A DNA stretch of 10,240 nucleotides from assembly GCA_011775825.1 (NCBI GenBank), contig JAABYK010000530.1, positions 10,265 to 20,504 on the forward strand, written 5' to 3'. The number at the start of each line of letters is the position of its first letter. The first letter of the stretch is position 1. The notes below the pieces were generated by a model. It was not told the DNA's origin. It ran no database searches and worked only from the letters and a program-made list of their open reading frames with translations. Below, in pieces: positions 1 to 6,244 of this stretch. This DNA comes from Candidatus Zhuqueibacterota bacterium. GTDB taxonomy: Bacteria; Zhuqueibacterota; Zhuqueibacteria; Oceanimicrobiales; Oceanimicrobiaceae. Both the position numbers and the translations under genes were made by a program.

Positions 1-779
1 GGTACAGTCAAACCTGTTTCGGCCGAAAGCACGCCACCAAGGCTTGAAGGATTACCGTCCTCCGCAATCGCTTCGAGACCTTCGTCCCGATCTGACTGGC
101 CTGAGGTAAATAAGGGCTCCGCTTCAGTGTGGACGACCCAAACGCCTGGTGAAAGCGGCACGGCCTGCATGCTGCCGTCCGAAGGCTGCAACGTCGTTCC
201 GGTAGAAACATTCTCAATACGTACGGTAAAGTTAGTTTCTGAGTTTGCCGTAATCGTCACTTTTATGACATCTGACACAGAAGGATAACTAAAACCGTCG
301 TTCACCAGACGTACCGAATTGTTCGAATCAGACGCGCCCGTATTTGGTCCGGATTGACGCTGTACTTGATCTTGACCAACTCCTGGCTCCTGATTTTCTT
401 CGGTCCCGGCGTCCCAGAGTTCGATCTGCGATGTCACATCGCCGTTTACGGGGGTTCGATCCCCGTTAAACAACGCAATTCCATTCTCGTCAGGAGCAAA
501 AAACAGATCATTTGAAGGCACAAACATGGAAACGAACGAAAGGCGCGAACCCAAACCTGCATCAAACGTGAATTCGTACGCCCCTCCTGGTCCAATCGGA
601 CCCGGACTCGCAGCGCCTACCGGCATGTTGAACACACCACTTGTCAGAAAATCGAACACGGCTGATGCATTCTCAATTCGTACTTTGAATGAAGTCGGAG
701 TCGGTTGAACGGGATTGTCATCGCCGTTGCATCCGAATACTGTCAAAGTTAGACAAATGATTAAGACTGTACGCCACAT
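1..779 (-). CDS. Spondin-domain lipoprotein (3' end beyond window)
   Basis: The frame is open from ATG at 779 to the window edge (259 codons, no stop), so the C-terminus is missing. Residues 1-17 form a short lipoprotein signal with a hydrophobic stretch and VFGC, giving Cys17 as the probable lipidated residue; Phe at -2 is less usual. An Asp/Pro/Thr-rich linker follows. Residues 31-178 carry motifs I associate with bacterial Spondin_N proteins: VRIENAS, GVFNMPVGA, DLFFAPDENGIALF, ELWDAGTEENQEPG and VRLVNDGF. A second module starts at 184 (FTVRIENVS) with SPGVWVVHTE, PLFTSGQ and EGLEAIAEDGNP. Spondin domains occur in surface and matrix proteins; the bacterial role is unknown. A strong AGGAGG (complement of 784-789) lies 4 bases before the ATG. 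A direct-repeat operator candidate lies about 65 bases upstream. Export to the cell envelope is likely; the exact function is not known. Confidence 0.82.
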   Translation of the reverse strand, partial: MWRTVLIICLTLTVFGCNGDDNPVQPTPTSFKVRIENASAVFDFLTSGVFNMPVGAASPGPIGPGGAYEFTFDAGLGSRLSFVSMFVPSNDLFFAPDENGIALFNGDRTPVNGDVTSQIELWDAGTEENQEPGVGQDQVQRQSGPNTGASDSNNSVRLVNDGFSYPSVSDVIKVTITANSETNFTVRIENVSTGTTLQPSDGSMQAVPLSPGVWVVHTEAEPLFTSGQSDRDEGLEAIAEDGNPSSLGGVLSAETGLTV

Positions 780-841
780 AAAACCTCCTATGATAAGTGA
801 AATTATGACAATTTCCTTCATGGGCAATAAACAAAACGCGT

Positions 842-858
842 ATCACAAAACTATCACA
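842..858 (-). promoter_or_regulatory. 11-bp direct repeat, PhoB/OmpR-type operator candidate
   Basis: On the plus strand this reads ATCACAAAACTATCACA: two ATCACA half-sites exactly 11 bases apart. OmpR/PhoB regulators typically bind tandem half-sites with this period, and the site resembles the enterobacterial Pho box (CTGTCAT repeats). Read on the minus strand (TGTGAT-N5-TGTGAT), it precedes the spondin lipoprotein start at 779 by about 60 bases, with a possible weak -10 (TTTATT) about 10 bases downstream. A near-identical copy is at 4112-4128. Binding by the regulator at 3174-3899 is an inference. Confidence 0.5.
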
Positions 859-1018
859 AAATGGTAAAGAAACCATATTGTTCGGAAAATAGTCATCTGG
901 TATGCAATATCAAGCTTCACAAAACTGAAATGTTACTGCCCAAAGAAGGTTGAGGGCATGCTTGGCAGTATGGAACTCATCCCCCCAACCCCCTTTCTTT
1001 CAGGAAACGCTGTGTTTT

Positions 1019-1067
1019 GGAGTACGGCGACTCTGTCGCCGTTGCACCGGCACAGTCTGTGCACTCC
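1019..1067. repeat. Branched hairpin repeat unit
   Basis: GGAGT (1019-1023) can pair with ACTCC (1063-1067), enclosing two internal hairpins. The first has a perfect 8-bp stem ACGGCGAC/GTCGCCGT (1024-1031 and 1035-1042, loop TCT). The second is GCACAG/CTGTGC (1050-1055 and 1057-1062). A closed three-way layout of this kind is typical of interspersed palindromic elements that fold as RNA or single-stranded DNA. The function is unknown. Confidence 0.5.
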
Positions 1068-1093
1068 ATAAGCACTCGCTTCCGATATTTAAG

Positions 1094-1121
1094 CAATCCC
1101 GATGCGTATGCGTCGGGATTG
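1094..1121. repeat. 12-bp stem hairpin with 4-base loop
   Basis: CAATCCCGATGC (1094-1105) pairs with GCGTCGGGATTG (1110-1121) around loop GTAT, with one G-T wobble. No T-run follows on either strand, so it is not a classical terminator. It lies inside the repeat block at 973-1218 and is probably a separate palindromic unit. Confidence 0.55.
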
Positions 1122-1332
1122 TGATAGCTCTCTTGAGAAGGGGGCCATTTAACAGCATGTGCGTGCAAGGAAAGGTCCCCCTATCTTGGCCAAGTGAGGG
1201 GGATTAGGGGGTGAGTTCGACCCGACGCGTAGCAAAGGAAATTGTTTTCACTCGCCTCCTCTGAGGGAGCAAAATTCTAGTTTCCTTGGCCAAGTAGCCG
1301 ATCTCGAGGTTCTCGAATTTCAAGGTGGTACA

Positions 1333-1378
1333 GAATCGGAGGTTTTCACAAACGCAAACTTCCTAAATCTCCGAATTC
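1333..1378. repeat. Long imperfect hairpin in gene-poor region
   Basis: GAATCGGAG (1333-1341) can pair with CTCCGAATTC (1369-1378) with one bulged base. An inner segment GAGGTTT can alternatively pair with AAACTTC (1356-1362). The stretch from about 1219 to 1550 otherwise shows no open frame with a ribosome binding site and no other clear feature; it looks like AT-rich intergenic or decayed sequence. Confidence 0.4.
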
Positions 1379-1599
1379 GGACATCAAAAAGGGGGAAGAT
1401 TTTCATGTCTTTAAGCCCTTTGACCACAACTTTGTTTTAAAAAACAAGAACTTAGCTCAGTTAGGTAATTGTCTTCTTGGCCATTTTGTAACCCTTTAAA
1501 TAACAATGCTTCTGAGCTTCATGAAACCCTATATGCAATAAATTAGTTAGGGAGGACTCGCCGTGCGGAAGGCGTCGCTGAAAATTATGTGATTTCGGA

Positions 1600-1679
1600 C
1601 CTACTCCGGCGGCAGCCGGAATTTTTTAGCTTTCAGGCAGGAAGGATTCGCATCTACCGGATGCGGTAACGCTGGTAGG
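1600..1679. other. Candidate structured element (three-way fold), strand uncertain
   Basis: CCTAC (1600-1604) can pair with GTAGG (1675-1679). Inside are two strong hairpins: TCCGGC/GCCGGA (1605-1610 and 1615-1620, loop GGCA) and CGCATC/GATGCG (1649-1654 and 1660-1665, loop TACCG). The element ends about 22 bases from the histidine kinase stop codon, so on the minus strand it would be the kinase 3' UTR. It does not match any riboswitch or ribozyme consensus I can recall (c-di-GMP-I, cobalamin, TPP, SAM, hammerhead, twister). The fold was drawn by eye, not computed. Confidence 0.35.
1605..1627 (+). terminator. Rho-independent terminator-like hairpin
   Basis: A 6-bp GC-rich stem TCCGGC/GCCGGA with loop GGCA is followed directly by ATTTTTT on the plus strand. 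The shape is correct for an intrinsic terminator, but no plus-strand gene is recognisable upstream. It would have to end an unannotated transcript, block antisense transcription into the kinase, or simply be part of the structured element around it. Confidence 0.35.
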
Positions 1680-1701
1680 ATAGTTTTTGCTCAGACGCTC
1701 G

Positions 1702-3177
1702 CTAAATATTTGCGGTTGCTTTCAAAGAGAACGAAAAGGTCGTCCCTTTATTTACTTCACTTTGGACCCGAATCGAGCTATCGTGAAGATCCACTATTCG
1801 TTTCGCGATGGCTAGCCCAAGGCCTGTGCCCCCGGAACCCCTGGCGCGACTCTTTTCCACCCGATAAAATCGTTCGAAAACAAATGGAATCTCATCGGAA
1901 GAAATGCCACACCCAGTATCGGAAACAGTCACGTGAATCTTATTATTTTCCCTTAAAAGAGCGAGCTTAACTGTACCGTCTTCGGGTGTGTATCGTAAAG
2001 CGTTGTCGATCAAATTAGACAGGGCACGATCAATCATGCCAATGTCTGCCTTGACCATCGGTAAATCATGTGGCAAAGAGACTTGCAAGTTTATTTTCAG
2101 TTTTTCTGCTTTGGGTTTGAACTTCATCACTACATCCTGGGTCAACTCAGCTATGGAAAAAACTTCGGGGCAGGGTTGGACTTGCTGAGCATCAAGTTTC
2201 GAGAGTTCAAAGAGTTCACTTACCAACTTGCTGAGCAGGACAGTATTGTCATAAATAATTTCCAAGTATCTTTGCCGTTCGTCAGGCTTCAGGCTGGAAT
2301 CCTTTATGAAAATGGTCTCGAGATAGCCTTGCATTGAGGCTAACGGATTACGAAGGTCGTGGGAAACATTGGCGATAAGTTCGCGTCGCAATTGATCGGT
2401 CCGTTGCAGTTCTTCCATATTCGCCACGATTGTGTCAGCCATTTGATTGAACGCGTCACCTAATTGGCCAATTTCATCGTTTGAGCGGATGTTAATTCTC
2501 TCTTCAAAATCTCCGTTCTTAAATTTTCTCACCACTTCGGTCATTTTATGGAATCGATTGGTCAGAAAGAAAAACAGGATGAGACCGATGATCCCGGTGA
2601 ACAAAAAAGTAACCGCAAGACCAATCGCAGTGGTTCGAATAATGTAACTTTCCTTTATCATTGCGGAGGCCGAGTCATATTGTTCGCCTCCCAAAATCAC
2701 GTAAAGGAATCCATCGATTTTGTGACCAATTTGGATAGGCGCCACAGAGAAGGGTTTTTTTCTTCCAATATGGCGGGGGTCATCCCCTAAAATGGGCATC
2801 GTACCGTTCTTATTTAAGAATGTTTTGATTGGATCCAACCTCACGAATTCGAGCTTGACTTTTTTCTTGGGATCTGCAAAAAATGCAAGAATTTTTCCCC
2901 TTTCATTGAGCAGGTAGATTTCTACTCTCGGGTTCATCACCATCAAATGATGAATCGTATGTCCAATCCCTTCGTAGTCTAAGCTATCTTCAAGAAAAGG
3001 ACGAAATTCGTTAGCCAGATTCTGTGCCAGGTCGCGATTGAGTTGCTGATCCACCTCGCGGATGAAATTCATTGAAGCTGTGACTGAAACAAAAATTTGC
3101 ACCACACCCAGGATGAGAAGCAATACTAAGAAAACGATGGAAATCTTACCGTATAGGCTTCCGAAGAACTTCCTCAT
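1702..3177 (-). CDS. Two-component sensor histidine kinase (HAMP, HisKA, HATPase)
   Basis: This 491-residue protein senses a signal outside the inner membrane, autophosphorylates on His and passes the phosphate to its partner regulator. TM1 spans about residues 12-34, an extracytoplasmic sensor region 35-180 and TM2 about 184-205, followed by a HAMP linker to about 258. The H-box is ELIANVSHDLRNP with phospho-acceptor His273. The catalytic domain has an N-box (LIDNALRYTP, 389-398), G1 (DTGCGI, 420-425), F (FERF, 434-437) and G2 (GGTGLGLAI, 449-457), all intact. The start overlaps the regulator stop as ATGA, with GGAGG inside the end of the regulator 10 bases upstream, so the two are translationally coupled. 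The architecture resembles PhoR/ResE/WalK kinases. The periplasmic domain gives no readable ligand, so no gene name is assigned. Confidence 0.95.
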   Translation of the reverse strand: MRKFFGSLYGKISIVFLVLLLILGVVQIFVSVTASMNFIREVDQQLNRDLAQNLANEFRPFLEDSLDYEGIGHTIHHLMVMNPRVEIYLLNERGKILAFFADPKKKVKLEFVRLDPIKTFLNKNGTMPILGDDPRHIGRKKPFSVAPIQIGHKIDGFLYVILGGEQYDSASAMIKESYIIRTTAIGLAVTFLFTGIIGLILFFFLTNRFHKMTEVVRKFKNGDFEERINIRSNDEIGQLGDAFNQMADTIVANMEELQRTDQLRRELIANVSHDLRNPLASMQGYLETIFIKDSSLKPDERQRYLEIIYDNTVLLSKLVSELFELSKLDAQQVQPCPEVFSIAELTQDVVMKFKPKAEKLKINLQVSLPHDLPMVKADIGMIDRALSNLIDNALRYTPEDGTVKLALLRENNKIHVTVSDTGCGISSDEIPFVFERFYRVEKSRARGSGGTGLGLAIAKRIVDLHDSSIRVQSEVNKGTTFSFSLKATANI

Positions 3178-3899
3178 GACGAAAGGTCCTCCGGTTCAAC
3201 AAAACTGTAACCAACACCCCAGACCGTCTTAATATATGTCGAGCTGGCGGCACCACCTTCAATTTTATTACGGAGCCGGTTAATGTGTGAGTTTACCGTG
3301 TGCTCATAACCATCAAATTGGTAGCCCCAGACTAAATCAAGCAGTTCCTGGCGACTATAGGCCCGACCGGGGTTTGAAGCAAACAGCACTAATAAATCGA
3401 ATTCCTTAGCGGTCAAATCAACGGGCTCGCCATTCAACACAACTTTTCGTTTTTCTAAAAATACAATTAAATTGCCGAAATCAAGCGTCTTCGGTTGGGG
3501 ATGCTCGGTGACTTTTTCTTTGTCAGCTTCAATGCGACGGAAGATAGCTTTAATTCTTGCAATCAATTCTCGAATGCTGAACGGCTTGGTGATGTAGTCA
3601 TCTGCACCCAATTCCAATCCGAGCACTTTATCCAACTCCTCAGACTTGGAGGTCAACATGAGGACCGGAGTATATTTATTTTCAGCCCGTATCTGCTTGC
3701 ATACCTCAAGACCATCCAGCTTTGGCAGCATTAAATCTAAGATGATCAAGTCATAATTCTGCTCACGAAACCTCTCAAGGCCGCTTAAACCATCTTCCGC
3801 ACATTTCAATATGCATCCCAGATCCTTCAAATGGATCTCGAGGAGTTCAGCAATATTAGGATCATCTTCAATGACTAAGACATTCTTAACATTTTGCAT
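3174..3899 (-). CDS. OmpR/PhoB-family response regulator
   Basis: This 241-residue DNA-binding regulator is the partner of the kinase it overlaps by 4 bases. The receiver domain (about 5-118) has acidic residues Glu11/Asp12, phospho-acceptor Asp55 (IILDLMLPKLDG), Thr83 and Lys105 (ITKPF). The C-terminal winged helix (about 140-235) shows LTAKEFDLLVLFASNPGR, then WGYQFDGYEHTVNSHINRLR as recognition region and TVWGVGYSF as the final hairpin. Length and order are standard for the family. There is no clear Shine-Dalgarno before the ATG at 3899, and I found no better in-frame start. About 215 bases upstream is a direct-repeat operator candidate (4112-4128), suggesting autoregulation. Similarity of that site to Pho boxes hints at a PhoB-like role, but this cannot be decided from the protein alone. 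Confidence 0.96.
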   Translation of the reverse strand: MQNVKNVLVIEDDPNIAELLEIHLKDLGCILKCAEDGLSGLERFREQNYDLIILDLMLPKLDGLEVCKQIRAENKYTPVLMLTSKSEELDKVLGLELGADDYITKPFSIRELIARIKAIFRRIEADKEKVTEHPQPKTLDFGNLIVFLEKRKVVLNGEPVDLTAKEFDLLVLFASNPGRAYSRQELLDLVWGYQFDGYEHTVNSHINRLRNKIEGGAASSTYIKTVWGVGYSFVEPEDLSS

Positions 3900-4149
3900 T
3901 GAAATAAATAATTCGATTTAATAAAATTTTGACATTTCTATTTAGTGAATGGCTGAAGGAAAACGGATTGTTACTGTCATTCGTGAGCTTTATTCGGGGA
4001 ATCTCCTGCCTAATTCCAGAAGATTCCGGCAAAAAACCCAATTCCGGAACGACGTGCACAAACGAGCGTTCGTTTAGCCATATCTAACTAAGATAAAAAT
4101 AAAGCCTAATGATCACAAAAGCATCACATAAGAGTCAAAAATCGTAAAC
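3900..4149 (-). promoter_or_regulatory. Long leader/promoter region of the regulator-kinase pair
   Basis: The gap between the DUF547 stop and the regulator start holds no gene. It contains the direct-repeat operator candidate (4112-4128), a perfect 6-bp inverted repeat AAACGA-GCGT-TCGTTT (4060-4075), and three copies of ATTCC at 4013, 4023 and 4041, two of them extended to ATTCCGG. If transcription starts just downstream of the operator, the 5' UTR would be roughly 180-190 bases. This could allow leader-level control, but no known riboswitch is recognisable. Confidence 0.35.
4112..4128 (-). promoter_or_regulatory. 11-bp direct repeat operator candidate (second copy)
   Basis: The plus strand reads ATCACAAAAGCATCACA, identical at 15 of 17 positions to the site at 842-858 and with the same 11-base period. 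On the minus strand TGTGAT-N5-TGTGAT points toward the regulator-kinase operon, with TTTATT 8 bases after the second half-site as a possible -10. It lies 22 bases after the DUF547 stop. This fits an autoregulated OmpR/PhoB-type operon; binding has not been shown. Confidence 0.5.
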
Positions 4150-4881
4150 TTATTGCTGTTCATTTAGACTCCAATCGTATTTCAAGTATTCGACTGTCAC
4201 CTCCTTTTGTTCCAGATACTCTTGCTTTTCCTCACTCAAATAGGGCTTGATGAAATCGAGAACAGATTCCTTTTTCGTGACAAAATCCTTCCGGTACCAA
4301 TTGAAAATTTGAGAAAGGTAAAACACATTTTCTTCTTTATCTAACCGATTTTTTCCCGAATTGTTCAAGAACGTGCGCGTCACGTTTTCCATCTTGTTCT
4401 TGATGTTTTCGCCGGTGTATGCTTCCGAGGGTAAATTGGGGCAGCTCTTCGCCGCACAGACCAGCAGGAAATGCAACCTTGGCTCATCAAACTTTTTGAA
4501 AAGGATTTCCTTTTCTATCTGATCCAGGGTGTATTTGTCTCCGGCAACGGCATGTTTGTTCTTGTCAAAAAAGCCTTCGACGTCGATTACTTTTTCAAGC
4601 GGATAGTTTTGAATGACGCCTAAGATGGCCATCGCATTGTATGCATTCACCCAAAAGGCCATTTCTTCGGTCCGGCTTTTGAAAGAGTCGACATTGACAT
4701 TCTTGACCCATCCCACGTAGCGCTTGAAGTCTTCTTCCTCAGCCATGGCCTCATAATCCACGAGTCCATCCTTAACGTGTCGTTGCAAGGCTCGATCGAA
4801 CAGCTCGTGTCTCCCATCGGATAAATGGACATAGCCTGAAATGGTCAAGAGTATGAAACAAATGGATGTGAAATATCGCAT
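4150..4881 (-). CDS. Secreted DUF547 domain protein
   Basis: This 243-residue protein has an N-terminal hydrophobic signal (about residues 1-20) without a lipobox, so it is probably released into the periplasm or beyond. The DUF547 hallmarks are in order: FWVNAYNAMAILGVIQNYP (76-94), HFLLVCAAKSCPNL with Cys142 and Cys147 (137-150), LSQIFNWYRKDF (189-200) and the C-terminal YDWSLN (235-240). The length fits a complete stand-alone member. The family is uncharacterised; the conserved Cys/His region has prompted suggestions of a papain-like fold, but no activity is established here. AGGAG sits 6 bases before the ATG. It lies 250 bases upstream of the regulator on the same strand and may be separately transcribed, since an operator candidate falls between them. 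Confidence 0.88.
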   Translation of the reverse strand: MRYFTSICFILLTISGYVHLSDGRHELFDRALQRHVKDGLVDYEAMAEEEDFKRYVGWVKNVNVDSFKSRTEEMAFWVNAYNAMAILGVIQNYPLEKVIDVEGFFDKNKHAVAGDKYTLDQIEKEILFKKFDEPRLHFLLVCAAKSCPNLPSEAYTGENIKNKMENVTRTFLNNSGKNRLDKEENVFYLSQIFNWYRKDFVTKKESVLDFIKPYLSEEKQEYLEQKEVTVEYLKYDWSLNEQQ

Positions 4882-4945
4882 TTTTTCTCCTAAGTTAATT
4901 CCTTAAAATATTACATTTAAACAATTTCTGCTCTCCCAAAAGAAT

Positions 4946-4973
4946 TTGACTTTTGAAATTTTTTTTATATATT
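4946..4973 (+). promoter_or_regulatory. Sigma-70-like promoter for the mrp operon
   Basis: TTGACT (4946-4951) and TATATT (4968-4973) are separated by 16 bases, each one mismatch from the sigma-70 consensus. The spacer is T-rich. Transcription would start near 4980, giving a 5' UTR of about 65 bases that contains the AGGAG at 5029-5033. The region 4882-5046 also has to hold the DUF547 promoter on the other strand; I see no clear hexamer pair there. Confidence 0.5.
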
Positions 4974-5046
4974 AAACTCCCTAATAAGCAAAAAATTTCG
5001 GAATTTCCAAATTATATATATCCCTTTTAGGAGAATTTCAGATTTT

Positions 5047-6204
5047 ATGAGTGACATTACAGAAAACGATGTTCTTAAAGCCCTGGGGAATGTGCAGGAT
5101 CCGATGTCCGGCAAAGACCTCGTGGCAAGCAACATGGTCAAAGACCTACAGATTGACGATTCCAACGTTTCATTCATCATTGAATTCAACAATGCAACGT
5201 ATCCCAATAAAGATAAAATCCAGGAACAAGCTAAAGCGGCCGTTTCTGAGTTGTCGGGTGTGGCAAACGTTACGGTCAACTCTCGGGTCAACGATCCGTT
5301 GAAGGTGGTCTCGTCTCAATCGTCGAAGGGACAAGCAGGAAGGCCACAGCAACCCGGGCCGCAGCAACGACCACAGATGCCACCGCAGCAGCAAAACCTG
5401 GCGCCAAATGCAAAGTATATCGTCGCTATAGCCAGCGGCAAGGGTGGCGTCGGAAAAACCACCGTCGCCGTCAACCTGGCAATTGCTCTGGCTCAGAACG
5501 GCGCGAAAGTCGGTTTGATGGACGCCGACATTTACGGACCCAACGTACCGATGATGATGGGCGTTCACGATAAACTGGGTACCCGCAACAACAAAATTGC
5601 GCCTTTGAGCCGCTATGGCGTCGAAATGGTCTCCATCGGATTTATCTCTCAGGGGGATACGGCTATCATCTGGCGAGGGCCTTTGGTGGGCCGAATGGTT
5701 CAACAGTTCCTGCAAGATGTAGACTGGGGTGAACTGGATTATCTGGTCATCGATCTGCCGCCTGGCACGGGTGATGCCCAACTGACGCTCACCCAGGCTG
5801 TGCCTCTAACCGGCGCCATTGTTGTCAGCACCCCCCAGGATGTGGCCCTTACCGACGCCAAAAAGGGCGTCAACATGTTTCGGAAGGTCGAAGTACCGGT
5901 GCTCGGTATTGTGGAGAACATGAGCTACTTTGTGTGCCCCCACTGCAATGAGCGAACTGAAATATTTAACCACGGGGGCGGCAAAAAAGCCAGCAAGAAA
6001 TTCAATGTACCTTTTCTCGGAGAGATTCCGTTGGACATTACGGTAAGAGTGGGCGGCGACGAAGGCAAGCCGATTGTGATTTCAGACCCCGATTCTCCGG
6101 TAAGTCAGGCTTTCAAAAAAATCGCGGAGAGCATTAACCAGCAGGTGACCAAAGAAAAAGACGAGGATTCCGGAGTTTTGAAACGGGTCTTCAAAATTAG
6201 CTAA
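5047..6204 (+). CDS. mrp: Mrp/NBP35-family iron-sulfur carrier ATPase with N-terminal DUF59 domain
   Basis: A 385-residue P-loop ATPase of the Mrp/ApbC group, which carries and delivers Fe-S clusters to apoproteins in the cytoplasm. The DUF59 (MIP18-like) domain spans about 5-83. A Gln/Pro-rich linker (about 97-117) leads into the MinD-like ATPase: deviant Walker A GKGGVGKTT (131-139), switch I DADIYGPN (159-166), DLPPGTGDAQLT (236-247) and the cluster-binding Cys pair CPHC (297-300). All key ATPase residues are present. In DUF59, the position often occupied by Cys in TxxxCP-type motifs reads NNATYPNK, with Tyr instead. The ATG at 5047 is chosen because the domain starts at once; AGGAG is 13 bases away, an unusually long spacing. 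It is the first gene of a probable three-gene run. Confidence 0.95.
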   Translation: MSDITENDVLKALGNVQDPMSGKDLVASNMVKDLQIDDSNVSFIIEFNNATYPNKDKIQEQAKAAVSELSGVANVTVNSRVNDPLKVVSSQSSKGQAGRPQQPGPQQRPQMPPQQQNLAPNAKYIVAIASGKGGVGKTTVAVNLAIALAQNGAKVGLMDADIYGPNVPMMMGVHDKLGTRNNKIAPLSRYGVEMVSIGFISQGDTAIIWRGPLVGRMVQQFLQDVDWGELDYLVIDLPPGTGDAQLTLTQAVPLTGAIVVSTPQDVALTDAKKGVNMFRKVEVPVLGIVENMSYFVCPHCNERTEIFNHGGGKKASKKFNVPFLGEIPLDITVRVGGDEGKPIVISDPDSPVSQAFKKIAESINQQVTKEKDEDSGVLKRVFKIS

Positions 6205-6244
6205 GCTCAAGAACTGAGTCGGGCACATCAAAGGAAGGAGCACC

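Larger units (their letters stand above)
973..1218. repeat. Gene-poor segment bounded by inverted copies of a C-rich repeat (MITE-like or mosaic)
   Basis: The left end starts GAACTCA and continues with C-rich blocks. The reverse complement of the right end (1197-1218) also starts GAACTCA; the first 22 bases match at 18 positions without gaps. The right copy additionally contains a hairpin in which CCCCCT (1177-1182) pairs with AGGGGG (1197-1202) around the palindrome CTTGGCCAAG. Between the ends lie two further strong structures (1019-1067 and 1094-1121). I see no target-site duplication and no transposase. It could be a roughly 246-base non-autonomous element, or several small intergenic repeats inserted side by side; a solo copy of the right end at 7835-7880 favours the second view. 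The short open frames here, on either strand, have no ribosome binding site and follow the repeats. Confidence 0.55.

Noticed and set aside
449..466. tRNA T-arm-like sequence (GGGGGTTCGATCCCCG)
   Set aside because: It lies inside the spondin coding frame and has no acceptor stem, D-arm or anticodon arm around it.
950..1207. Short open frames on both strands with cysteine-rich peptides
   Set aside because: They consist almost entirely of hairpin repeats, have no ribosome binding site and resemble no protein.
1452..1466. tRNA D-arm-like TTAGCTCAGTTAGG
   Set aside because: No GAGC partner follows for the D-stem, and no anticodon or T-arm is found in the next 60 bases.
1710..2790. Several plus-strand open frames under the histidine kinase
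   Set aside because: They are opposite-strand shadows of a complete, motif-intact kinase.
5170..5781. 203-codon open frame antisense to mrp
   Set aside because: It is a shadow of the strongly conserved mrp frame, with low-complexity Arg/Leu-rich translation and no start signal.
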